Shown: in pieces, positions 53,535-60,303 of the stretch
How the letters are laid out: each line of letters begins with the position of its first letter
Numbering within the stretch: the stretch's first letter is position 1
Assembly: GCF_033547095.1 (NCBI RefSeq)
Contig: NZ_CP137852.1
Span: 1,357,501 to 1,421,500, forward strand
Direction of reading: 5' to 3'
Source: Sediminicoccus rosea
GTDB lineage: Bacteria > Pseudomonadota > Alphaproteobacteria > Acetobacterales > Acetobacteraceae
Length of the DNA stretch: 64,000 nt
Made by a program: the position numbers and the translations under genes
The notes under the pieces: model-generated
The model's database searches: none
What the model saw: the letters and a program-made list of their open reading frames with translations, nothing else
Told to the model about the DNA's origin: nothing

Positions 53535-55238
53535 ATGGCGAAGGCGCCGAAGACGAAGACCACCGAAAAGGCGAGCGAGCGCAGTGGCGGCAAGCTGCTG
53601 GCTGATGCCCTGGTGGCCAATGGCGCGACGCATGTCTTTGCCGTGCCCGGCGAGAGCTATCTCGACCTGCTGGACGGGCTCTACTCCGTCCGCAACCGCA
53701 TCGAGCTGATCACCTGCCGCTTCGAGGCCGGCGCCGTCCACATGGCGGAGGCCCATGGCAAGCTGACCGGCCGGCCCGGCGTCTGCATCGTCACCCGCGG
53801 GCCTGGCGCCTGCCATGCCGCCATCGGCGTGCATGTGGCGCAGCAGGACAGCACGCCCATGGTGCTGCTGGTCGGCCAGATCCCGCGCGAGGAGACGGAT
53901 CGCGAGAGCTTCCAGGAGGTGGATTACCGCCGGATGTTCTCGCCCATCGCCAAGTGGGTGACGCAGATCGACGACGCGCACCGCATCCCCGAGATCATGG
54001 CCCATGCCTTCGACGTGGCGGTGAGCGGTCGCCCTGGCCCTGTCGTGGTCGCGATCAGCGAGGAGATGCAGAAGCACCTCGCCGGCGTGCCGGATATCGG
54101 TGCGGCCGATGTGGCGCCCGCGCATCCGGCGCCGGATGCCATCCCCAAGCTGATGAAGCTGCTCTCCAAGGCCGAGCGGCCGCTCGCCATCCTCGGCGGC
54201 AGCCGCTGGAGCGAGGAGGGCCGCGCCGCCATCCGTGACTTCCTGGTGGCGAACGACATCCCGACGGCGGTCTCCTTCCGCCGGCAGTCGCTGTTCGATG
54301 GCACGTCCAAGCATTACGCGGGCGATCTCGGCGTCGGCGCCGATGCCGCGCTGGTGGCGGCCGCCAAGGAATCCGACCTCATCCTTGCCTTCGGCACACG
54401 CATGGGCGAGCCGGTGAGCCAGGGCTACACGCTGCTGGACATGGCCGGCGCCACCCCGCTGGTGCAGGTCTATCCGGAGCAGTCGGAGATCGGGCGCGTC
54501 TACCGCCCGGCGCTGGGCATCACCAGCGATGTGAACGCCTTCGCGCTCGCCATTCGCGATGAGCGGGTGAAGAAGCCGAAATGGGGCGCCTGGCGCAAGC
54601 AGGTCCGTGCCGCACGCGAGGTGCAGGCCGTGGCGCCCGAATATGAGGGCCCGCTCAACCTCGCCCGCGCGCTGCAGGCGCTCGAGAAGGTGCTGCCCAA
54701 GGATACGATCTTCACGACCGATGCGGGCAACTTCGCCACCTGGCCCAGCCGCTTCATGCATGTGAAGCAGGATCAGGAATTCCTGGGCCCGACCAATGGC
54801 GCCATGGGCTATGGCGTTCCGGCGGCGATCGGCGCGGCCATCACCTATCCTGGCCGGCAGGTGATCTGCTTCGTCGGCGATGGCGGCTTCCTGATGACGG
54901 GGCAGGAGATCGCGACCGCCTTCCACCACAAGGTCGCGCCCATCATCATGGTGTTCAACAACGGGATGTACGGCACCATCCGCATGTACCAGGAGCGCGT
55001 CTATCCCGAGCGCGTCTCCGGCACGGCGCTCACCAACCCCGACTTCGCCCGCTTCATCGAGGCCTTCGGCGGCCATGGCGAGGTGGTGACGACGACGGAG
55101 GAGATGGTGCCGGCCTACAAGCGCGCCGCCGCCAGCGGCAAGCCCGCCATCATCGAGGTGCGGATGAACCCGGAGCAGGTGACCAACCGGGCCACCATCG
55201 CGGATCTGCGGGCGCAATCCACCGGCAAGAAGAAGTAG
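53535..55238 (+). CDS. Thiamine-diphosphate enzyme, acetolactate-synthase-like
   Basis: A 567-residue ThDP enzyme of the acetohydroxyacid-synthase/oxalyl-CoA-decarboxylase type. The ThDP-activating Glu is in ITCRFEAGAVHMAEA, and the C-terminal ThDP/Mg site is VGDGGFLMTGQEIATAF, then VFNNGMYGTI (GDG...NN). Three domains (PYR, central, PP) are all present. A lysine-rich N-terminal tail (MAKAPKTKTTEKASER) precedes the PYR domain. True AHAS needs a small subunit and sits in ilvBN; here it is alone. It might act on 2-oxoacids, glyoxylate, sulfopyruvate or an acyl-CoA; the substrate is not readable. Confidence 0.84.
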   Translation: MAKAPKTKTTEKASERSGGKLLADALVANGATHVFAVPGESYLDLLDGLYSVRNRIELITCRFEAGAVHMAEAHGKLTGRPGVCIVTRGPGACHAAIGVHVAQQDSTPMVLLVGQIPREETDRESFQEVDYRRMFSPIAKWVTQIDDAHRIPEIMAHAFDVAVSGRPGPVVVAISEEMQKHLAGVPDIGAADVAPAHPAPDAIPKLMKLLSKAERPLAILGGSRWSEEGRAAIRDFLVANDIPTAVSFRRQSLFDGTSKHYAGDLGVGADAALVAAAKESDLILAFGTRMGEPVSQGYTLLDMAGATPLVQVYPEQSEIGRVYRPALGITSDVNAFALAIRDERVKKPKWGAWRKQVRAAREVQAVAPEYEGPLNLARALQALEKVLPKDTIFTTDAGNFATWPSRFMHVKQDQEFLGPTNGAMGYGVPAAIGAAITYPGRQVICFVGDGGFLMTGQEIATAFHHKVAPIIMVFNNGMYGTIRMYQERVYPERVSGTALTNPDFARFIEAFGGHGEVVTTTEEMVPAYKRAAASGKPAIIEVRMNPEQVTNRATIADLRAQSTGKKK

Positions 55239-55245
55239 CCGGCGA

Positions 55246-55263
55246 GGGGGGCGCGAGCCCCCC
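55246..55263. terminator. Perfect GC hairpin between convergent genes
   Basis: GGGGGGC (55246-55252), loop GCGA and GCCCCCC (55257-55263) form a perfect 7-bp stem, followed on the plus strand by TTCTCAATCC. The only room between the stop codons is 28 bases, so this must serve both genes as a shared terminator. Confidence 0.55.
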
Positions 55264-55266
55264 TTC

Positions 55267-55749
55267 TCAATCCAGATGCGCCTCGAGCATCCAGAGCGCC
55301 TTGTCGAGCATGCGCGAGGTGCCGGTGAAGAGGTCCGCCGTGTCGGCATCGCCGGCTTCCGCTGCGGCATCAATCGCTTTGCGGGTGGTCTCGGCCAGCG
55401 CGGCGTAGCGTTCGGCCAGCGCCGCCACATGCGCCATGCCGTCGCGCAGATCGGCCGGGTAGGGGGCGAGGCGCGTGGTGCTGCCCACGGCCTGGGTGGT
55501 GCCGGAGGGCGTGCCGCCCAGCTGGACGATGCGCTCGGCCGTGTCGTCCACCGCCGTGCCGAGCTGGTTGTAGAATTCCTCGAACTGGGCATGCAGCGCC
55601 GCGAAATTCGGCCCGCGCACGGTCCAGTGCGCCATGCGCACGCCGTTGGTCAGGTCCATCAGGTCCGCCAGCGCCGCGTTGAGCAGGTCCACGCTGGTCA
55701 GGCGGGCATTTTCGCCCAGGGTGTTGCGGGTGCGGGCAAGCTTGGCCAT
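55267..55749 (-). CDS. dps: Dps-family ferritin-like DNA-protection protein
   Basis: A 160-residue Dps/miniferritin. The ferroxidase site is spread over HWTVRGPNFAALHAQFEEFY (with H and D/E ligands) and the following DDTAERI, and the four-helix bundle has the expected loops. Dps forms a 12-mer that oxidises and stores iron and shields DNA during starvation or peroxide stress. The ATG at 55749 has GGAG 9 bases upstream; a longer start at 55764 would include that ribosome site and is unlikely. No OxyR-like box was searched for. Confidence 0.9.
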   Translation of the reverse strand: MAKLARTRNTLGENARLTSVDLLNAALADLMDLTNGVRMAHWTVRGPNFAALHAQFEEFYNQLGTAVDDTAERIVQLGGTPSGTTQAVGSTTRLAPYPADLRDGMAHVAALAERYAALAETTRKAIDAAAEAGDADTADLFTGTSRMLDKALWMLEAHLD

Positions 55750-55841
55750 GCATCGAATCTCCATCCTGTGATGGCATGGATATGGGGAGCGTCGCGCCGC
55801 TTTCAGATGACAAGAACGTCATGTCATGGCAGCGTCATACC

Positions 55842-56180
55842 ATGGCAACGCGCATCTCGACCTATGCGGAGTTCTGGCCCTGGTACCTGAGCGAGCATTC
55901 GGCGCCGCTGACGCGCCGGCTGCACGCGCTGGGCACGGGGCTTGGCCTGCTGCTGCTCCTCGCCACGCTCCTGATCGGCCCGTGGTGGCTCTTCCTCGTC
56001 GCGCTGGTCGCGGGCTATGGCTTCGCCTGGGTCTCGCACATGGTGGTCGAACGGAACCGCCCCGCAAGCTTCCGCCATCCCTGGTGGTCCCTCCTCTCCG
56101 ATTTCCGCATGGCTTGGTGCATGGTGACCGGCACGCTGGATGATGAGCTGCGGAAGGCCGGCGTCACACCCGGACGTTGA
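55842..56180 (+). CDS. Mpo1-like DUF962 membrane protein
   Basis: A 112-residue membrane protein of the DUF962/Mpo1 family. It has FWPWYLSEHSAPLTRRLHAL (His near the membrane), two hydrophobic helices, and the metal-binding HMVVERNRPASFRHPWWSLL, then DFRMAWCMV. Mpo1 in yeast is a 2-hydroxy fatty acid dioxygenase using Fe2+; the bacterial homologues are presumed lipid alpha-oxidation enzymes. The ATG at 55842 is preferred; ATGs at 55776 and 55821 would add residues without similarity. The 3' end overlaps the convergent MFS gene by 17 bases. Confidence 0.85.
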   Translation: MATRISTYAEFWPWYLSEHSAPLTRRLHALGTGLGLLLLLATLLIGPWWLFLVALVAGYGFAWVSHMVVERNRPASFRHPWWSLLSDFRMAWCMVTGTLDDELRKAGVTPGR

Positions 56181-57753
56181 CGTAGCGCACCGCCTCCGGC
56201 CCGCCTTCGCCCACATGGAAGGCGGCGGCGCGGGCCAGCGTCACGCGGTCCTCGTCGGAAAGGCGGCCCGCTTCGCGCAGATGCTCGGCCCAACTCTCGA
56301 TGGCCCAGAGCTCCACCCAGCGGTCGGGCTGGGCGATGTCCTCGTAGAGGCGCCACGTCGCCGCCCCGCCGCGCAGCCGCACCAGCCGGCACTCGGCCAT
56401 GACGGCGAGGAAGGCCGCGCGGTCGGAGGGCGCCACCTGGTAGCGCACCACCTCCAGCACGCGGTTGGCGCCCTCATGCAGCAATTCGCGCAGTTCGGCC
56501 GCGGCCGGGGCAGGGCGGACGAGCTCGACCGCGGGTGGCGCGCTCGGCGCCTCGGCGTCGAGCGTCCAATGCCGCACGAGGATCGCGCCGATCGCTGCCC
56601 CCAGGGCGAAGAGGAACATCGCCCAGGTGACGCCGACCTGCACGGCGATCCATCCCGAAAGGGCGGAGCCCGCGGCCAGCGCCCCGAAGAAGCACATCTG
56701 GTAGATGCCGATGGCGCGTGCCCGCACCCAGGCCGGGGCCGCCATCTGGGCCGAGGCCTGGAGCGTGGAGGCGGCCGAGATCCAGGAGACGCCGTAGAGC
56801 GTCATGCCCAGCGCCGCGAAGCTCCAATGGTGCAACAGCGCGAGGATCGCCATGGCCAGGGCCCCGATCAGCGAGGCCCAGAGCACCATCCCGGAACGGT
56901 CCAGCCGCCCGCGCAGAGCGGGCAGCAGGAAGCCCGCCGCCACCGCGCCCACGCCCATGCAGCCCAGCAGCAGGCCGAAGGATTGCGGCCCGAGGCCCAG
57001 CGTGTCCCGCACCAGCAGTGGCAGGAGGCCCCAGACGGCCGAGCCAAACAGGAAGAACACCACCGCGCGGATGATCGCCGCATGCATGGCTGGCGTCGCC
57101 GCCACGAAGCGCGTGCCTGCCCGCACGGCGGAGAGGAAATGCTCGCGTGGCATGCGGGAGCTGGTCTGGGGCCGCTTCCAGACGAAGAGCGCCAGCACCA
57201 TCACCATCAGGCACGCGGCGTTCAGCGCGAAGGCGGCGCCCATGCCGAACCAGGCGATGGTGAGGCCGCCGATCGCCGGGCCGATGGCGCGGGTGATGTT
57301 GAAGCCGATGCCGTTCAGCGCGATGGCGCTGATGAGGTCGCTGCGGGGGACCAGTTCGGGCGTGGTCGCCGCCCAGGCCGGGAAGGTCATGGCGAGGCCC
57401 GCGCCCAGGGCGAAGGTCAGCGCCACCAGCCCCCAGGGGCCCAGCGCGTCGAAGCCGCTGAGCAGGCAGAGCAGCAGCGCCGTCCCCGCCATCCAGAGTT
57501 GCGCGCCGATGAGGAAGAGGCGGCGGTCCATGATGTCGGCCAGCGCCCCGGCGGGAAGGGCGAGCAGGAAGACCGGCAGCATGGAGGCAGCCTGGACGAG
57601 GCTCACCATCATCGGCGAGGGGTCGAGGCTGGTCATCAGCCAACCCGCCGCCGTGTTCTGCACGAAGAGCCCGATATTGGAGGCGAGGTTCGCCAGCCAG
57701 AGCATCCGGAAGGCCGGATGGCGCAGGGGCGCCAAGGCGGCCGGATTTCGCAT
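56164..57753 (-). CDS. MFS exporter (EntS-like) with C-terminal extension
   Basis: A 529-residue major facilitator of the MFS_3/EntS type: twelve helices over about residues 15-400. It has typical segments NTAAGWLMTSL and GALADIMDRRLFLIGAQL in the first half and GLGPQSFGLLLGCMGVGAVA in the second. A soluble C-terminal domain of about 110 residues follows (from about 415: RELLHEGANRVLEVVRYQVA, FLAVMAECRLVRLRGGAATW), which looks like an antibiotic-biosynthesis-monooxygenase-type ferredoxin fold. Exporters of siderophores or drugs have this fusion in other proteobacteria. ATG 57753 overlaps the purine permease stop (TGATG). The substrate is unknown. Confidence 0.83.
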   Translation of the reverse strand: MRNPAALAPLRHPAFRMLWLANLASNIGLFVQNTAAGWLMTSLDPSPMMVSLVQAASMLPVFLLALPAGALADIMDRRLFLIGAQLWMAGTALLLCLLSGFDALGPWGLVALTFALGAGLAMTFPAWAATTPELVPRSDLISAIALNGIGFNITRAIGPAIGGLTIAWFGMGAAFALNAACLMVMVLALFVWKRPQTSSRMPREHFLSAVRAGTRFVAATPAMHAAIIRAVVFFLFGSAVWGLLPLLVRDTLGLGPQSFGLLLGCMGVGAVAAGFLLPALRGRLDRSGMVLWASLIGALAMAILALLHHWSFAALGMTLYGVSWISAASTLQASAQMAAPAWVRARAIGIYQMCFFGALAAGSALSGWIAVQVGVTWAMFLFALGAAIGAILVRHWTLDAEAPSAPPAVELVRPAPAAAELRELLHEGANRVLEVVRYQVAPSDRAAFLAVMAECRLVRLRGGAATWRLYEDIAQPDRWVELWAIESWAEHLREAGRLSDEDRVTLARAAAFHVGEGGPEAVRYVNVRV

Positions 57754-59039
57754 CAACTGACGGCGAATTTCACGGCGCAGAGGGCCGAGAGCACCCAGAC
57801 GGCGCCATGAACCTCGGCCGCGCGGCCGGCCAGCGTCTTGATGCCGACATAGGCGAGGAAGCCCAGGCCGATGCCGGTCGCGATCGAGAAGGTGAAGGGC
57901 ATCGCCAGCACGGTGAGCATGGCGGGGAGGTACTCGGTCTCATCCCCCCAATCCATGGATTTCAGCGCCTGCGCCATCAGGCAGGCGACAAAGATCAGCG
58001 CGGGCGCGGTGGCGAAGGCGGGCACGGAGGCGGCGACCGGCGCCAGGAATAGCGCCAGCAGGAAGAGCGCGGCGACGGTCAGCGCGGTGAGCCCGGTTCG
58101 CCCGCCCTGCTGGATGCCGGCGGCACTCTCGATGTAGCTGACGGTGGGCGAGGTGCCGAGCGCAGCGCCCCCCATGACCGCCCCGGAATCCGCCAGCAGC
58201 GCGCGGCCGAGCTTGGGGACGCTGCCATCGGGCCGCATCAGCCCGGCGCGCTGCGTGGTGGCGATCAGCGTGCCGGTGTTGTCCAGCAGGTCCACCAGGA
58301 AGAAGACGAAGACGATGCTGACAAGGCCAAGCGAGAGCGCTCCGGCCAGGTCCATCTGCAGGAAGCTGGGCGCCAGCGAGGGCGGGGCCGCGACGATCCC
58401 GTGGAAGGTGGTGAGGCCGAAGGGAATGCCCGCCGCCGCCGTGGCGAGGATGCCGATGACGACCGAACCCTGCACGCCGCGCGCGGCGAGGGCCGCGATC
58501 AGCAGCAGGCCGCCGCAGCCCAGCAGCACGGGGGTGGAGCCCAGATGGCCCATCGCGACCAGCGTCTGGGGATCGCCGACGACGAGGCCCAGGTTCTTCA
58601 GGCCGATCAACCCGAGGAACATGCCGATGCCCGCCGCGATGCCGAGCTTGAGCGAAACCGGGATGCCGCCGATCAGCCATTCGCGCACATGCAGCAGGCT
58701 CAGCACCAGGAAGAACACGCCGGAGATGAAGACCGCGCCCAGCGCCACCTGCCAGGGCACGCCCATGGCGCCGACCACGCCGAAGGCGAAATAGGCGTTG
58801 ATGCCCATGCCCGGGGCGAGGGCGATCGGATAGTTCGCCAGCAGCCCCATCAGTGCCGAGCCGAGGGCCGCGGCAAGGCAGGTGGCGACGAAGGCCGCCC
58901 CGGGATCCATGCCCGCCGCCGCCAGGATCTGCGGGTTCACGATCAGGATATAGGCCATGGTCAGGAAGGTGGCGGCGCCGGCCGCCATTTCGCGGCGGAC
59001 CGTGGTGCCATGTTCGGCGAGGGCGAAGAATCGTTCCAT
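57753..59039 (-). CDS. NCS2-family purine permease (AzgA/GhxP-like)
   Basis: A 428-residue permease of the guanine/hypoxanthine/adenine branch of NCS2 with about 14 membrane segments. GAATFLTMAYILIVNPQILA at the N-terminus, GMGINAYFAFGVVG (substrate site), and GTSPTVSYIESAAGIQQGGR are family signatures. It imports purine bases with protons. The gpt salvage gene at 46309 would use its products. It shares a one-base-overlapping unit with the MFS gene. A start of MERFFALAEHGTTVRREM is typical. Confidence 0.92.
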   Translation of the reverse strand: MERFFALAEHGTTVRREMAAGAATFLTMAYILIVNPQILAAAGMDPGAAFVATCLAAALGSALMGLLANYPIALAPGMGINAYFAFGVVGAMGVPWQVALGAVFISGVFFLVLSLLHVREWLIGGIPVSLKLGIAAGIGMFLGLIGLKNLGLVVGDPQTLVAMGHLGSTPVLLGCGGLLLIAALAARGVQGSVVIGILATAAAGIPFGLTTFHGIVAAPPSLAPSFLQMDLAGALSLGLVSIVFVFFLVDLLDNTGTLIATTQRAGLMRPDGSVPKLGRALLADSGAVMGGAALGTSPTVSYIESAAGIQQGGRTGLTALTVAALFLLALFLAPVAASVPAFATAPALIFVACLMAQALKSMDWGDETEYLPAMLTVLAMPFTFSIATGIGLGFLAYVGIKTLAGRAAEVHGAVWVLSALCAVKFAVS

Positions 59040-59185
59040 GTCGCTGCTCCGCGTGAATCCGGTTTCGCTCTACTTACGCGGAATCAGCCTGGGTGCCTCC
59101 CTGGGCGGCAGCCCGGACGGCGCCGCCAGACGGCATCGCTTGGCGGATGGGCAGATGGCGCCGCGGCTTGGGCGGTGCCTGCGGG

Positions 59186-59623
59186 TCAGGCCGGCTCGGA
59201 CAGGCCGAGCAGGCCGCGCAGGGCGGTGGCCGGTGCGGCCAGCTCCGCGAGGCTGGTTGCGTCCAGCACGGCGAGGAAGGCGGCCCGCGCCTCGGCCAGG
59301 CGATGCTTCAGGAGGCAGGCGGGGGTGATGGCGCAACTGCCGCCGGCCAGGCAGGGTACGAGGTCGAGATCCGGCTCCATCCGGCGGACGACCTCGCCCG
59401 CGCTGATCCCGGCCGCATCGCGCGCGAGCGCCAGGCCGCCGCCGCGCCCGCGCAGGGTGCGCACCAGGCCCGCCTGGCCGAGCTGGTGCGCGACCTTCAT
59501 GAGATGCGCCTCCGAGATCGCATAGGCCCGCGCCACCTCGGCGATGGTCGCGCGGCCCTGCGGCTGGACCGCGAGATGGATGAGCATGCGGAGGGAGAAA
59601 TCGGTCAGGGAGGTCAGGCGCAT
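59186..59623 (-). CDS. nsrR: NO-sensing Rrf2-family repressor NsrR
   Basis: A 145-residue Rrf2 regulator. The N-terminal winged helix is MRLTSLTDFSLRMLIHLA with recognition part YAISEAHLMKVAHQLGQAG, and the cluster-binding cysteines are C91, C97 and C103 (VPCLAGGSCAITPACLLKHR). This pattern is close to the C91/C96/C102 of enterobacterial NsrR, which binds a [4Fe-4S] or [2Fe-2S] cluster and loses DNA binding with nitric oxide. Two 23-base NsrR-like palindromes lie between this gene and a divergent membrane-protein/globin pair, so autoregulation and NO-induced expression of the pair are likely. Confidence 0.9.
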   Translation of the reverse strand: MRLTSLTDFSLRMLIHLAVQPQGRATIAEVARAYAISEAHLMKVAHQLGQAGLVRTLRGRGGGLALARDAAGISAGEVVRRMEPDLDLVPCLAGGSCAITPACLLKHRLAEARAAFLAVLDATSLAELAAPATALRGLLGLSEPA

Positions 59624-59630
59624 GGCCGAA

Positions 59631-59653
59631 AAGATACATCTATGATGTTGCTT
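59631..59653. promoter_or_regulatory. NsrR-like operator 1
   Basis: A 23-base 11-1-11 palindrome: AAGATACATCT, a central A, then TGATGTTGCTT. The two arms match in 8 of 11 positions (AAG..ACATC.). This is the form of the NsrR site (AAGATGCATTT repeats in enterobacteria). It starts 8 bases upstream of the nsrR start codon, so binding would repress nsrR itself. Confidence 0.55.
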
Positions 59654-59672
59654 TGCAAGCGATCGGCGAGAT

Positions 59673-59695
59673 AAGGTATATCCAACATAGATCTT
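59673..59695. promoter_or_regulatory. NsrR-like operator 2
   Basis: A second 23-base 11-1-11 palindrome: AAGGTATATCC, A, then ACATAGATCTT. The arms match in 7 of 11 positions (AAG.T.TAT..). Its right arm lies 12 bases before the ATG of the membrane microprotein. Two boxes 19 bases apart in one divergent region suggest joint control of nsrR and the globin unit. Confidence 0.5.
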
Positions 59696-59706
59696 ATGAG
59701 GCTCCC

Positions 59707-59859
59707 ATGTCCCCCGTCGCCCTCTTCCTTCTCCCCGGCAACCTCGTCAGCGATGCGCTGCACATCGAGGCGGAAGACAGCCGCGTCATGACCCGCACGC
59801 TGGTCAACATGCTGTTCTGGAACCTCTGCGCCGTCCTCGTGGTGCTTCCCTTTGTCTGA
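59707..59859 (+). CDS. 50-residue membrane microprotein of the NO module
   Basis: A 50-residue protein with two hydrophobic stretches: residues 1-13 (MSPVALFLLPGNL) and a C-terminal membrane helix (RTLVNMLFWNLCAVLVVLPF), separated by an acidic loop (HIEAEDSR). It has no known family that I recognise. The ATG at 59707 follows an NsrR-like operator by 12 bases. The frame overlaps the next gene's TTG start by 8 bases, so its translation probably feeds the globin. It could be a small partner of the globin or of an NO reductase. Confidence 0.55.
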   Translation: MSPVALFLLPGNLVSDALHIEAEDSRVMTRTLVNMLFWNLCAVLVVLPFV

Positions 59860-60232
59860 GGTCGTCAGCGAGGCGGAGATCGCGGGTCTCGTCGCCGCCT
59901 TCTACGAGCGGGTGCGGGCGCATCCGACGCTGGCTCCCATCTTCGCCGCCGCGATCGGCGAGGGGGAGGCCGAATGGGCGGCGCATGAGGAGAAGCTCTG
60001 CCGCTTCTGGTCCTCGCTGATGCGGCGCAGCGGCGCCTATCACGGCGACCCCTATGGCGCGCATCTGCGCCTGCCGGGTCTGACGCCCGCCATGTTCGGC
60101 GAGTGGCTGGCGCTGTTCGAGGCCTGCGCCGCCGAAACGCTGCCGCCCGAGACCGCCCAGGCCTTCAACGACCGGGCCGCGCGCGTGGCCCGCAGCCTGC
60201 GGATCGGGATCTTCGAGCGCATCGGCGCCTGA
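59852..60232 (+). CDS. Group III truncated haemoglobin
   Basis: A 126-residue group III truncated globin. The short helix-B region carries VAAFYERVRAHPTLAPIF, helix E/F has KLCRFWSSLMRRSGAYHGDP and the proximal His is in YGAHLRLPGL. Truncated globins of this group detoxify NO or handle oxygen in the cytoplasm, although group III members are the least understood. The start appears to be TTG 59852, inside the end of the upstream microprotein; no ATG or GTG exists in frame near it. The position downstream of NsrR-like sites supports an NO-related role. Confidence 0.85.
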   Translation: MSEVVSEAEIAGLVAAFYERVRAHPTLAPIFAAAIGEGEAEWAAHEEKLCRFWSSLMRRSGAYHGDPYGAHLRLPGLTPAMFGEWLALFEACAAETLPPETAQAFNDRAARVARSLRIGIFERIGA

Positions 60233-60259
60233 ACCGGGGTGCACTCCCGCGCGGCACAG

Positions 60260-60279
60260 GCATTGCATGGCTGCAATGC
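60260..60279 (+). promoter_or_regulatory. Inverted repeat upstream of the ABC binding-protein gene
   Basis: GCATTGCA (60260-60267), TGGC and TGCAATGC (60272-60279) make a perfect 8-bp inverted repeat in the 71-base gap between the globin stop and the binding-protein start. It may be an operator for a regulator of this transporter protein or a terminator for the globin transcript. Confidence 0.35.
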
Positions 60280-60303
60280 AAACTGCGAATGGGAGCCCCC
60301 GTC

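Noticed and set aside
52194-55592. 1132-codon frame antisense to the ABC ATPase and thiamine-diphosphate genes
   Set aside because: It spans three well-supported genes on the other strand and shows only Arg/His-rich shadow sequence.
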